DNA of 64,000 nucleotides, from contig JBBQFC010000008.1 in the NCBI GenBank assembly GCA_038321615.1, positions 10,853 to 74,852 of the forward strand. The letters are read 5' to 3'. A program made the position numbers and the translations under genes. Under the pieces are notes generated by a model. The model was not told the DNA's origin. It did not search any database and saw only the letters and a list, made by a program, of their open reading frames with translations. Shown here piece after piece: positions 48,783-56,229 of the stretch; position 1 is the first letter of the stretch, and each line of letters begins with the position of its first letter. The stretch comes from JBBQFC01 sp038321615. Its GTDB lineage: Bacteria; Bacteroidota; Bacteroidia; Flavobacteriales_D; Cryomorphaceae.

Positions 48783-50165
48783 TTATCTGCGGCGGCTGGG
48801 TGATGGTGAAGATGGACTGCTACTGCCGCCCGAACCACCTCCGCTTCGCGAAGGGCTGCTAAAACTCGGCGAACTTCGTGCCGGCGTGTCAAACGTACTT
48901 CGCGATCGATTTGGCTGCGTGTACCGCGTGCTACTGCCGCTGCGTGTAGGGGCGGATGAGCCACCGTTTATCGACCGAGACTCTCGCTGGGTACTCCGCT
49001 CACGAGCGTAAGGCGAAATTGTTTGCGGCGATTCAGGTGCGCTTCTAGTTGTGTTTCTACCGTATTCGGAAGAAGTGCGCGTCGGCATGGTTCCGCGTGG
49101 GGTGAATACTTCTCGGTTGGTTGGCGTTATCTCTCGGGAGCGCTCAGCAGGCGCAGTTGCGCCCGGGCGGAAATCTGCGCGTGTATCGCGGGTTTCTGCG
49201 CTTTTTGCATCCCTTATCACACCATCTTCCATACGCGTGCGGTCGGAATTAGGCTGGGTGGAAATACCTGAAGCATTGCCACCTCCTACAACCCCACCGC
49301 GCGGTGGGCGGGTAGAATTTGAACGGGGCGTATTGGTTACGCCAGAATTGAAATTACCATTGTCGCCAGAGCCGTAGTAAGGATTGTTGCCGAAATAGGG
49401 ATTATTGAAGCCCCAGGGGCAGAAGGGATTGTACCCTAAGTAAGGATTGAAGCCACCGTGACCAAATCCATTATTAAAACCATTTCCGAAACCATTATTA
49501 AAACCATTTCCAAATCCATTATTAAAACCGTTATTAAAACCATTTCCAAAGCAATTGTTAAAGCCACCGTATGGGTGAAAGGCCGAATTGTACGGATTAT
49601 TGAATGGCGAATAAAACGGATCGTAGAAGGGACTTCCCCACGGGTTATTATTAAACCTGTTACCAAAGCCAGCCGACCCACCCCAAAAGTTTTGTTGGCC
49701 GAAGCCGCCGCGACCCATACCCATGCCCATACCCATACCCATGCCCATGCCCATACCCATGCCCATACCGACATTTGAATTCCAATTGCCACCGTTGTTG
49801 AATCCATTAGGGTCGCCGTACATATATGCCTGATCGCCACCCGGATTGTGGAAATTCTGGAGGCGTCGCCCATAGTCGGCGTCGTAATAATCTTCGTTCG
49901 GGTCAACACTTGTTTCGGCGGGAGTAGGAGTGCTATTATCGTAAGGAGCATTGCTGTAGTAACTCTGCTCGGCAGCAGTAGCTCCGGGTATAGAGTTGGC
50001 TTCGGTAGTAGTGGTAGATGCACTGAGCGACACGAAAGCGCGTTCATCACCTTGATAATATAAATCGTCGTATTCTTTCAACGATACAAGATTCTCATTC
50101 GACGAGCACGCCGAAAGCAGCGTTAGAGCTGCGAGTGCGATAATAACGGGGATGGAATTTTTCAT
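48783..50165 (-). CDS. Low-complexity repeat lipoprotein (GM and NGF repeats)
   Basis: A 460-residue lipoprotein of unknown function. The signal ends with the lipobox LLSAC at about residue 20. The mature part has four low-complexity regions. Residues about 132-151 are nearly pure Gly-Met dipeptides. About 160-270 is rich in Asn/Gly/Phe/Tyr with NGFNNGFGNGFNNG repeats. A Ser/Thr/Arg-rich region follows (about 275-430), and the last 30 residues are Ser/Pro/Gly with a basic RRR end. No catalytic motif is visible. It resembles the Gly/Asn-rich surface lipoproteins of other Bacteroidota only in composition. It probably shares a transcript with the FadL-like gene. Confidence 0.85.
   Translation of the reverse strand: MKNSIPVIIALAALTLLSACSSNENLVSLKEYDDLYYQGDERAFVSLSASTTTTEANSIPGATAAEQSYYSNAPYDNSTPTPAETSVDPNEDYYDADYGRRLQNFHNPGGDQAYMYGDPNGFNNGGNWNSNVGMGMGMGMGMGMGMGMGMGRGGFGQQNFWGGSAGFGNRFNNNPWGSPFYDPFYSPFNNPYNSAFHPYGGFNNCFGNGFNNGFNNGFGNGFNNGFGNGFNNGFGHGGFNPYLGYNPFCPWGFNNPYFGNNPYYGSGDNGNFNSGVTNTPRSNSTRPPRGGVVGGGNASGISTQPNSDRTRMEDGVIRDAKSAETRDTRADFRPGATAPAERSREITPTNREVFTPRGTMPTRTSSEYGRNTTRSAPESPQTISPYARERSTQRESRSINGGSSAPTRSGSSTRYTQPNRSRSTFDTPARSSPSFSSPSRSGGGSGGSSSPSSPSPSRRR
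49457..49560. repeat. NGF-type tandem repeat DNA in lipoprotein gene
   Basis: The + strand shows repeated blocks of CCATTATTAAAACC and CCATTTCCAAA type encoding Asn-Gly-Phe units. Units are a multiple of three bases, so copy changes would keep the frame. Confidence 0.6.
49713..49766. repeat. Hexamer repeat CCCATA/CCCATG, about 9 copies
   Basis: A run of about nine near-identical hexamers (ACCCAT and GCCCAT in varying order) encodes the Gly-Met tract. As the unit is 6 bases, copy-number change would alter protein length without frameshift. Confidence 0.8.
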
Positions 50166-50296
50166 GATCGGGCGGATTACTTTAATGAAATGCTAATTTA
50201 AAAAGTTTATTTTCGAGACTTGCTATTGCTTTCTTTGCAAGTTGAAAGCCTACCCCGGTTGGGCAAAAATCATTCCAAAATTCAATAAAAAGTTTT
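50166..50296. other. Divergent intergenic region lipoprotein / proS
   Basis: Contains a hairpin-capable CTTGC...GCAAG with a 12-13-base loop and an AT-rich stretch, but no full TAnnTTTG box in either direction. Nothing more can be supported. Confidence 0.4.
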
Positions 50297-51772
50297 ATGA
50301 GCAATAAGCTTACAACCCGCCAAGATAACTATTCCGACTGGTATAATGAGCTTGTCCCGATGGCCGATTTAGCTGAACACTCCCAGGTAAGGGGTTGCAT
50401 GGTCATTAAACCGCACGGCTACGCCATATGGGAAAAGATGCAGCGCGCGCTCGACGATATGTTTAAGGCCACAGGCCACGTGAATGCCTACTTCCCTATT
50501 TTCATTCCGAAGTCGTATTTCAGCAAGGAAGCCAGCCACGTAGAAGGTTTTGCTAAAGAATGCGCCGTTGTTACGCATTACCGATTGAAGAATGATCCGG
50601 TAACCAACGAAATCATCGTTGATGAAGATGCTAAATTGGAAGAAGAACTAATCGTGCGCCCTACATCCGAAACGATTATTTGGAATACCTACAAAGGTTG
50701 GATTCAAAGCTACCGCGACCTTCCTATTCTCATAAATCAATGGGCCAACGTGGTACGTTGGGAGATGCGGACCCGCCTGTTTCTTCGCACCACAGAATTT
50801 TTGTGGCAGGAAGGCCATACCGCTCATGCTACACAGGCCGAGGCAATCGAAGAAGCGGAGCGCATGCTCGATGTTTACGCCACCTTTGCCGAAGAATGGA
50901 TGGCCATGCCGGTGATTAAAGGCCGTAAGACCGAAAGCGAGCGATTTGCCGGAGCGCTTGATACTTATTGCATTGAAGCAATGATGCAAGACGGCAAAGC
51001 GCTACAAGCCGGAACTTCGCATTTTCTGGGACAGAATTTCGCCCGGGCATTCGACGTGAACTTCGTGAATAAAGAAGGGAAACAAGAATTGGTTTGGGCT
51101 ACAAGTTGGGGTGTGTCCACCAGGCTCATGGGTGCGCTTATTATGACTCATAGCGATGATCAAGGTTTAGTGTTGCCTCCCAGGCTCGCCCCCATACAAG
51201 TTGCTATTGTGCCTATATATAGGAGCGACGAACAACTCGATGAGCTTCGAGCCAAAATTGAACCCCTGGTCGAAGCGTTAAAGTCTAAAGGTTTAAGCGT
51301 TAAATTTGATGATGATGACAATCGCAAGCCTGGTTGGAAATTTGCGCAGTACGAAATGAAGGGAGTGCCTGTGCGATTGGCCATGGGTCCCCGGGATCTC
51401 GAAGCCGGCATGGTGGAAGTTGCGCGTAGAGATACGTTGTCGAAAGAATCCATTCCTTTCGAAGGAGTGGCCGATTATGTGGTGCGGCTGTTAGATGAAA
51501 TTCAAAAAAACCTTTACAACAAGGCATTGGCTTCCCGGGAAGATCTGACTTCAAAAGTGGAAACTTGGGAAGAATTTTTAGACGTGCTTGAGAACAAAAC
51601 CGGCTTTATCTCTGCCCACTGGGACGGTACAGCCGAAACCGAAGCGGAAATAAAACAGCTTACCAAAGCGACCATTCGATGCATTCCGCTCCACAACTTA
51701 CAAGAAGAAGGCCGATGCATCAAATCGGGCAAACCTTCCACACAGCGCGTTCTTTTCGCAAAAGCCTACTAA
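50297..51772 (+). CDS. proS: Prolyl-tRNA synthetase, short eukaryote/archaea-like type
   Basis: Class II aminoacyl-tRNA synthetase charging tRNA(Pro). The 491-residue product begins MSNKLTTRQDNYSDWYNELV. Its catalytic motifs include GCMVIKPHGYAIWEKMQRAL (motif 1 region, about 33-52), VRPTSETIIWNTYKGWIQSY (about 118-137), VRWEMRTRLFLRTTEFLWQE (motif 2) and GTSHFLGQNFARAFDV. An anticodon-binding domain (about 300-400) and a C-terminal extra domain lacking the zinc-ligand cysteines follow. There is no editing insertion between motifs 2 and 3, so it is the ProS type 3 form. A hypothetical gene starts 1 base after its stop. Confidence 0.95.
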   Translation: MSNKLTTRQDNYSDWYNELVPMADLAEHSQVRGCMVIKPHGYAIWEKMQRALDDMFKATGHVNAYFPIFIPKSYFSKEASHVEGFAKECAVVTHYRLKNDPVTNEIIVDEDAKLEEELIVRPTSETIIWNTYKGWIQSYRDLPILINQWANVVRWEMRTRLFLRTTEFLWQEGHTAHATQAEAIEEAERMLDVYATFAEEWMAMPVIKGRKTESERFAGALDTYCIEAMMQDGKALQAGTSHFLGQNFARAFDVNFVNKEGKQELVWATSWGVSTRLMGALIMTHSDDQGLVLPPRLAPIQVAIVPIYRSDEQLDELRAKIEPLVEALKSKGLSVKFDDDDNRKPGWKFAQYEMKGVPVRLAMGPRDLEAGMVEVARRDTLSKESIPFEGVADYVVRLLDEIQKNLYNKALASREDLTSKVETWEEFLDVLENKTGFISAHWDGTAETEAEIKQLTKATIRCIPLHNLQEEGRCIKSGKPSTQRVLFAKAY

Positions 51773-51773
51773 A

Positions 51774-52463
51774 ATGGATGCAGATAGCTTAAGCAAGGAG
51801 ATACTTTCTACCATATCGACCAAATCGGTGTGGAAACGCGACGTTTTTGAGCTTACAAAAAAGAAGTTTGCCGAATTAAAAGCTGTTCTCAAGGCTGAAG
51901 TAGAAGGTTGGGCAACAGAAATGAAGGAGATAGACGAGCGACTTGAAATTATCTACCGCGATACGGGTTCCTATTATGCTCAAGCTACCGTAGCAGGCGA
52001 CATTTTAATTTTCACCATGCACACCAACGTGTTTCGGTTTCCTGAAGACAGTATCTATCGGCGGTCTTCCTACATAAAAGATGACCCAAATCGAGCTTTC
52101 TGCGGCGTAATTTCGGTGTACAATTTCTTGGCCGATAGCTTTCGTTTCAACCGGGATGAAGATACGGGATACCTCTTAGCGCGGATCTTCGTAAATCGAG
52201 AGAACCACTTTGTGATGGAAGGAAAGAAGGAATTGAATGCCCTTTTCAGCGATTTTCAGCAACAGCAGTTTACTGCCGAACACATGCGCATGGTTATTTT
52301 AGCCATTGTGCGCAACTCATTGCAGTTTGATCTTTACATGCCGCATTATGCTTCTGTTCAGGAGATTAGCGTGCGTTCAGCAACTGAGCTCAAAGATGCA
52401 ATAAGCCTTAAAACGGGTAAGCGGTTGGGTTATCAATTCAATTCCGAATTTGACGCCGAATAG
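51774..52463 (+). CDS. Conserved hypothetical protein downstream of proS
   Basis: I cannot assign a family to this 229-residue protein. It has no signal peptide or membrane span, so it is probably cytoplasmic. The N-terminal part (about 1-60) is helical and charged (KKKFAELKAVLKAEVEGWAT). About 60-175 is mixed alpha/beta with DTGSYYAQATVAGDILIFTM, PEDSIYRRSSYIKDDPNRAF, and DTGYLLARIFVNRENHFVME, and the C-terminal third is helical. The 1-base spacing from proS makes coupled translation likely. Its stop is followed by a promoter and a tRNA gene. Confidence 0.85.
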   Translation: MDADSLSKEILSTISTKSVWKRDVFELTKKKFAELKAVLKAEVEGWATEMKEIDERLEIIYRDTGSYYAQATVAGDILIFTMHTNVFRFPEDSIYRRSSYIKDDPNRAFCGVISVYNFLADSFRFNRDEDTGYLLARIFVNRENHFVMEGKKELNALFSDFQQQQFTAEHMRMVILAIVRNSLQFDLYMPHYASVQEISVRSATELKDAISLKTGKRLGYQFNSEFDAE

Positions 52464-52479
52464 TTTTTTCGCCCGATAA

Positions 52480-52509
52480 TTTGCAATACCCGAAAAGGTA
52501 TTATATTTG
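52480..52509 (+). promoter_or_regulatory. Bacteroidota-type promoter of tRNA-Glu
   Basis: TTTG (52480-52483) and TATATTTG (52502-52509) are 18 bases apart, a full -33/-7 match. A short hairpin CGAACG-AGAAAAA-CGTTCG (52515-52533) lies between promoter and tRNA, perhaps in the 5' leader removed by RNase P. Confidence 0.8.
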
Positions 52510-52539
52510 CACCCCGAACGAGAAAAACGTTCGCATTTT

Positions 52540-52611
52540 GGCCCGTTCGTCTAGCGGTTAGGACGCCAGGTTTTCATCCTGGTAGCAGGGGTTCGATTCC
52601 CCTACGGGCTA
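52540..52611 (+). tRNA. tRNA-Glu (anticodon TTC)
   Basis: A complete cloverleaf can be folded by hand: acceptor GGCCCGT / ACGGGCT with a G-T first pair, D arm GTCTAGCGGTTAGGAC, anticodon stem CCAGG / CCTGG with loop TTTTCAT (anticodon TTC at 52573-52575), T arm AGGGG-TTCGATT-CCCCT, and discriminator A. No CCA is encoded (ACT follows), so it is added after transcription. No other tRNA is adjacent. Confidence 0.95.
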
Positions 52612-52618
52612 CTAAAAA

Positions 52619-52652
52619 ACAAAAAGCTTGACGCTGTGGTCAGGCTTTTTTG
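52619..52652 (+). terminator. Intrinsic terminator of tRNA-Glu
   Basis: AAAAAGCTTGAC (52621-52632), loop GCTGTG, GTCAGGCTTTTT (52639-52650) form a 12-bp stem with one G-T pair and a T-run. It could also act for gpmA coming from the right. Confidence 0.85.
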
Positions 52653-52665
52653 TTTCAACCGTATT

Positions 52666-53274
52666 TTACCTCAAAAACTCCGCTGATTCTATTTTCAAGC
52701 TGTCTGAAAGTTTGTAAACCTTTGGAACGCCCGTCGGAATCTCCACTTCCAGAATCTCTTCCTTGTTTAAGCCTTCCAAATGCATAATCAATGCGCGAAG
52801 GCTATTGCCATGAGCTGCAACGATGATGTTTTTCCCCCCTCTGAGTTTCGGTTCAATTTCTTTTTCAAAATAAGGTATCACTCTATCGGCAGTGTCGGCC
52901 AGGCTTTCGCCATTTGGAGGCTGCACATCATAGCTTCTGCGCCAAATGTGTACTTGCTCATCGCCATACTCCGCGCGCATTTCATCCTTATTCTTACCCT
53001 GCAAGTCTCCGTACATGCGTTCGTTTAGGGCGGCATCCTTCGTAATCGGTATCTGGGTTTGCCCAATTTCTTTGAGTATAATATCCAAGGTTTTATTGGC
53101 TCGCATCAACACGGAAGTGTAGGCTTCATCGAAGGTGTACTTCTTGAGCGCTTGCCCAGCGAGGTGAGCTTCCTGTATTCCCTTATCGGTGAGATCAACG
53201 TCCACCCAGCCTGTAAATCGATTTTCTAAGTTCCAGGCACTCTGTCCGTGCCGTACAATTACTAAAATGGCCAT
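52666..53274 (-). CDS. gpmA: 2,3-bisphosphoglycerate-dependent phosphoglycerate mutase
   Basis: Interconverts 3- and 2-phosphoglycerate in glycolysis. The N-terminal LVIVRHGQSAWNLENRFTGW contains the phosphohistidine RHG motif (about residue 9). Other blocks are TSVLMRANKTL, LNERMYGDLQGKNKDEM (about 84-100), and the second catalytic His in AAHGNSLRALIMH (about 154). 202 residues is somewhat shorter than E. coli GpmA (250), as in several Bacteroidota. It is divergent from rpsT with 144 bases between starts. On the - strand TAGCTTTG at 53291-53298 looks like a -7 box close to the start, without a well-spaced -33. Confidence 0.93.
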   Translation of the reverse strand: MAILVIVRHGQSAWNLENRFTGWVDVDLTDKGIQEAHLAGQALKKYTFDEAYTSVLMRANKTLDIILKEIGQTQIPITKDAALNERMYGDLQGKNKDEMRAEYGDEQVHIWRRSYDVQPPNGESLADTADRVIPYFEKEIEPKLRGGKNIIVAAHGNSLRALIMHLEGLNKEEILEVEIPTGVPKVYKLSDSLKIESAEFLR

Positions 53275-53356
53275 GTTTTTGATTTTTCCCCAAAGCTATA
53301 AATCTTAGGTCAAAAGATGGCTCCTTTGCGCAGTTCAGAAATCGCCAAAAAAAGCC

Positions 53357-53387
53357 TTTGTGTCTATTCAAAACATTGTTATATTTG
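53357..53387 (+). promoter_or_regulatory. Bacteroidota-type promoter of rpsT
   Basis: TTTG (53357-53360) and TATATTTG (53380-53387) are 19 bases apart, an excellent match to the -33/-7 consensus. It lies 31 bases before the rpsT start codon. Confidence 0.85.
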
Positions 53388-53418
53388 CACTCCATTTTTA
53401 GAAGAGCTCCATACCAAT

Positions 53419-53670
53419 ATGGCAAATCACAAATCAGCATTAAAACGAATCCGCGCTAACGATGCACGTCGTGTCCGCAACAAGTATCACCATAAAACTA
53501 CCCGTAACGCTATTAAGCGTTTGCGCGAGTTAACCGATAAGACGGAAGCCCAAACGCTTCTCAAAGATGTATCGAGCATGCTCGATAAATTGGCGAAGAA
53601 AAACGTGATTCACAGTAGCAAAGCCGGCAATATAAAGTCGAAATTGACGAAGCACGTAGGGGCACTCTAA
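53419..53670 (+). CDS. rpsT: 30S ribosomal protein S20
   Basis: S20 binds the 5' and 3' domains of 16S rRNA. A longer frame reaches upstream to 53317, but it would begin before the promoter; the ATG at 53419 gives the standard MANHKSALKRIRANDARRVR start and 83 residues. The C-terminal part HSSKAGNIKSKLTKHVGAL is conserved. Single-gene unit with its own promoter and terminator. Confidence 0.95.
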   Translation: MANHKSALKRIRANDARRVRNKYHHKTTRNAIKRLRELTDKTEAQTLLKDVSSMLDKLAKKNVIHSSKAGNIKSKLTKHVGAL

Positions 53671-53691
53671 ACCGCTCAACGCAATATTTCT

Positions 53692-53723
53692 GACCCGTCG
53701 TACCCTGTATGACGGGTTTTTTT
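53692..53723 (+). terminator. Intrinsic terminator of rpsT
   Basis: ACCCGTCGTA (53693-53702), loop CCCTG, TATGACGGGT (53708-53717), with one G-T pair and a seven-base T-run to 53723. Confidence 0.9.
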
Positions 53724-53746
53724 ATACCTTAAGCGCCCTAGAAAAC

Positions 53747-54448
53747 ATGGCCGACTACACCGAAAAAACTGGAATCAAGTCGTGGGCGGAAGACGATCGC
53801 CCCCGCGAAAAAATGCGCGAGAAAGGACGCCAAGCGCTCTCCGATGCGGAGTTGATCGCTATACTCATGGGTTCGGGAAGCCGCAATTTATCGGCGGTAG
53901 ATCTGGCAAAACAAATCCTTACCCAATATAATCATCGCTTAGCCGACCTGAGCAGGGCGAGTATCGTGGACTTGTGCAAGTCGTTCAAAGGTGTGGGCGA
54001 AGCGAAAGCGATAAGCATCTTAGCCGCTTTGGAATTAGGTCGTAGAAGACGGGAAGAAGAAACCACGGAGCTGAAAAAGATTACTTCCAGCCGCGATGCC
54101 TATGAGTGGATGAATGCCGTTTTGGCCGATATCGAACACGAGGAGTTTTGGATATTGTTGCTCGGTCGTTCGAATAAGGTCAAGGAACGCATCCGCATCA
54201 GCAGTGGCGGCGTGGCCGGTACGGTAGTCGATCAACGCTTAATTTTTAAAGCAGCTATCGGGCATTTGGCTTCTTCGATCATATTGTGTCATAACCACCC
54301 CAGCGGCAACCTTGCACCAAGCGAGCAGGATAAGGCGCTCACCAAAAAGCTCCAGCAGGCTGGCGCCATGCTCGATATACCTGTGATAGACCATATTATT
54401 TATACCGACGAAAGCTATTTTTCCTTTGCCGACGAAGGGCTTCTCTAA
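53747..54448 (+). CDS. radC: RadC family JAB-domain protein
   Basis: RadC/YicR proteins carry a JAB1/MPN metalloprotease-like domain; the former DNA-repair role has been withdrawn and the function is open. Residues about 1-100 have a helix-hairpin-helix region (RQALSDAELIAILMGSGSRN, FKGVGEAKAISILAALELGR). About 110-233 form the JAB domain. Its JAMM motif is ILCHNHPSGNLAPSEQD (His-x-His...Ser...Asp, about residues 184-200). 233 residues is normal. It is separated from the epimerase gene by 3 bases, presumably one transcript. Confidence 0.93.
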   Translation: MADYTEKTGIKSWAEDDRPREKMREKGRQALSDAELIAILMGSGSRNLSAVDLAKQILTQYNHRLADLSRASIVDLCKSFKGVGEAKAISILAALELGRRRREEETTELKKITSSRDAYEWMNAVLADIEHEEFWILLLGRSNKVKERIRISSGGVAGTVVDQRLIFKAAIGHLASSIILCHNHPSGNLAPSEQDKALTKKLQQAGAMLDIPVIDHIIYTDESYFSFADEGLL

Positions 54449-54451
54449 ACG

Positions 54452-55582
54452 ATGAAAATTTTGACGGTGATTGGCACACGCCCTCAGATTATTAAATCGG
54501 CGGCTATAACCCTACCAATATTAGAGCGCTTCCACGAACAAATAACGGAAGTAGTGGTACACACTGGCCAGCATTACCATCGCAATATGTCGGATATTTT
54601 TTTCTCCGAAATGGGTTTGCCTGCTCCAAAGTACAATCTGGCCATAGGCTCGGGCCGTCATGGAGCACAAACGGCCGCGATGATGCTCGAAATTGAGAAC
54701 ATAATCTTCGAAGAAAAACCCGCGGTAGTCCTTATTTATGGCGATACCAATAGCACTATGGCAGCAGCGTTGGCAGCAGCGAAGATCGGAGTGCCCGTAG
54801 CGCACGTCGAAGCGGGGATGCGGAGTTTTAACAAGGCAATGCCCGAAGAGATTAATCGGGTGATTTCCGACCATGTTTCAAGTTTTCTCTTTTGCTCTAC
54901 TACCACGGCTGTGGACAATCTGCGAAAAGAAGGGTTCACCGATCGCTCCTTTGGCGGGATTGATGCCCCTCTCGTCAAAAAGGTAGGCGATATTATGTAC
55001 GACAATGCCCTGCGATTTGGAACCGATGATGCTTTCGATTTTGAGAAATACCAAGTAAGGCCTGGGCATTTTATGCTCGCTACTATACACCGCACATCCA
55101 ATACCCAATCGATAGATCAAATTTTGGGCTTACTTCGAGATATAAATCAATTATCGCAAGAAACGGACAAGCGCACGCTCCTGCCGCTGCACCCGCGCAC
55201 CCGCAATTTGATCGATAGCTTGATGGGTGGATTGCCAATAAAAGGTTGCGAATCCATCGAATTTTGCGAGCCTTTGAGCTACCGCGAAATCCTAAGCTGC
55301 CTTCGCAAGGCGTCGCTAGTGATAACTGATAGCGGCGGTCTTCAAAAGGAAGCGGCTTTTTTTAATACGCCTTCGGTAGTGCTTCGAGCGGAAACGGAAT
55401 GGACGGAATTGATCGATTTTGGCTTGGCGCGATTGAGCAATCCCAAAAACGGAGATTTTCTGCGCAATTGCCACCTTCAATTAGCGTCCAAGGCCACATT
55501 ACCCTTCGGGTTTTATGGCGATGGCCGCGCGGGAGACGATATTTTAGCCACCTTGCTCGCGTATTATTCTCCTTCTCACTAA
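54452..55582 (+). CDS. wecB: UDP-N-acetylglucosamine 2-epimerase family
   Basis: Epimerises UDP-GlcNAc to UDP-ManNAc (or a related UDP-sugar) for surface polysaccharide. The 376-residue product starts MKILTVIGTRPQIIKSAAIT and contains VHTGQHYHRNMSDIFFSEM, YGDTNSTMAAALAAAKIGVP and VAHVEAGMRSFNKAMPEEIN. The C-terminal catalytic GGLQKEAAFFNTPSVVLRAE follows, with TEWTELIDFGLARL. The pattern also fits the WbpI branch acting on UDP-2,3-diacetamido sugars, so the exact substrate is open. No other polysaccharide genes are nearby, unusual for such an enzyme. Confidence 0.88.
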   Translation: MKILTVIGTRPQIIKSAAITLPILERFHEQITEVVVHTGQHYHRNMSDIFFSEMGLPAPKYNLAIGSGRHGAQTAAMMLEIENIIFEEKPAVVLIYGDTNSTMAAALAAAKIGVPVAHVEAGMRSFNKAMPEEINRVISDHVSSFLFCSTTTAVDNLRKEGFTDRSFGGIDAPLVKKVGDIMYDNALRFGTDDAFDFEKYQVRPGHFMLATIHRTSNTQSIDQILGLLRDINQLSQETDKRTLLPLHPRTRNLIDSLMGGLPIKGCESIEFCEPLSYREILSCLRKASLVITDSGGLQKEAAFFNTPSVVLRAETEWTELIDFGLARLSNPKNGDFLRNCHLQLASKATLPFGFYGDGRAGDDILATLLAYYSPSH

Positions 55583-55602
55583 TCGCCCGGATTGATTATC
55601 CA

Positions 55603-55610
55603 TACATTTG
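55603..55610 (+). promoter_or_regulatory. Candidate -7 box
   Basis: TACATTTG matches TAnnTTTG exactly, about 150 bases upstream of the membrane-protein gene. No TTG is correctly spaced, so support is partial. Only trivial ORFs of about 10 codons lie between it and the gene. Confidence 0.3.
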
Positions 55611-55761
55611 TGTCGGCGATCGCATGGTAGCTCATTCTATTTCTGTTCGTTCTTAATAGCCTGTTTTCGAATTGTGGAGCTTTTAAAATGCGCGATCTGA
55701 TACACATAGTCAACGATTGAAATGGCATGGACATGCTTCCTTTTCAAATTTAAACAGCGCA

Positions 55762-56229
55762 ATGAGTGGAGCTGATACGGCCGAAGTCCTTTCGATATTC
55801 CTGCTCAGCGCGGTGAAGTTTCTTCTTGCGCCCGGTACAGCCATCGCTACTGGATTTACGGCCTGGCAGGCTTTTGCGATTTCCGCTTCTGGCGGGTGCA
55901 CCGGCATCACTTTTTTTTACTTCTTTGGCACATGGGTTACCCAAAAGTTGGACGAACGCAGGAATAAATTTCGGCCAGAAGCATCGGTTCCCCGGAAACG
56001 ATTCAATCGCCGCAATCGCCTTATAATTAGGGTGAAGCATCAAGTTGGTTTTATTGGTTTGATTATTTTAACCCCGGCCATCCTAAGCATTCCGATAGGG
56101 AGTGTGGTAGCCGCAAAATTTTACCGCCACCTGCAATCCACCTATCCGCTATTGCTTTTGAGTACCTGCGTTTGGTCAATTGTATTGGTGCTATTTGCTT
56201 CCCAATTAAAATCTTGGTTATTCGCTTGA
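55762..56229 (+). CDS. Small integral membrane protein of unknown function
   Basis: The open frame starts at a TTG (55717), but ATG at 55762 gives MSGADTAEVLSIFLLSAVKF and 155 residues. It has about four hydrophobic segments: about 8-28, 32-52, 88-112 (VGFIGLIILTPAILSIPIGS) and 125-148. A basic cytoplasmic loop (RKRFNRRNRLIIRVK) lies between the second and third. The TPAILSIPIGS stretch and the GGCTGITFFYFFG turn recall small transporter-like proteins, but I cannot name a family. Its stop overlaps the TTG start of the HAD gene (TTGA), so the two are coupled. Confidence 0.75.
   Translation: MSGADTAEVLSIFLLSAVKFLLAPGTAIATGFTAWQAFAISASGGCTGITFFYFFGTWVTQKLDERRNKFRPEASVPRKRFNRRNRLIIRVKHQVGFIGLIILTPAILSIPIGSVVAAKFYRHLQSTYPLLLLSTCVWSIVLVLFASQLKSWLFA

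Noticed and set aside
49713..49766. Hexamer run considered as a phase-variation switch
   Set aside because: The unit is 6 bases, so copy changes keep the frame; length variation is possible but not on/off switching.
49436..50050. 204-codon - strand frame inside the repeat lipoprotein gene
   Set aside because: It is a frame shadow of simple-repeat DNA, with repetitive Val/Trp/Ala composition and no start context.
53317..53418. Upstream extension of rpsT
   Set aside because: It would start before the strong promoter at 53357-53387; the family starts MANHKS.
56172..56225. Upstream extension of the HAD gene from 56172
   Set aside because: It overlaps the membrane-protein gene in another frame and has no counterpart in the YjjG family N-terminus.
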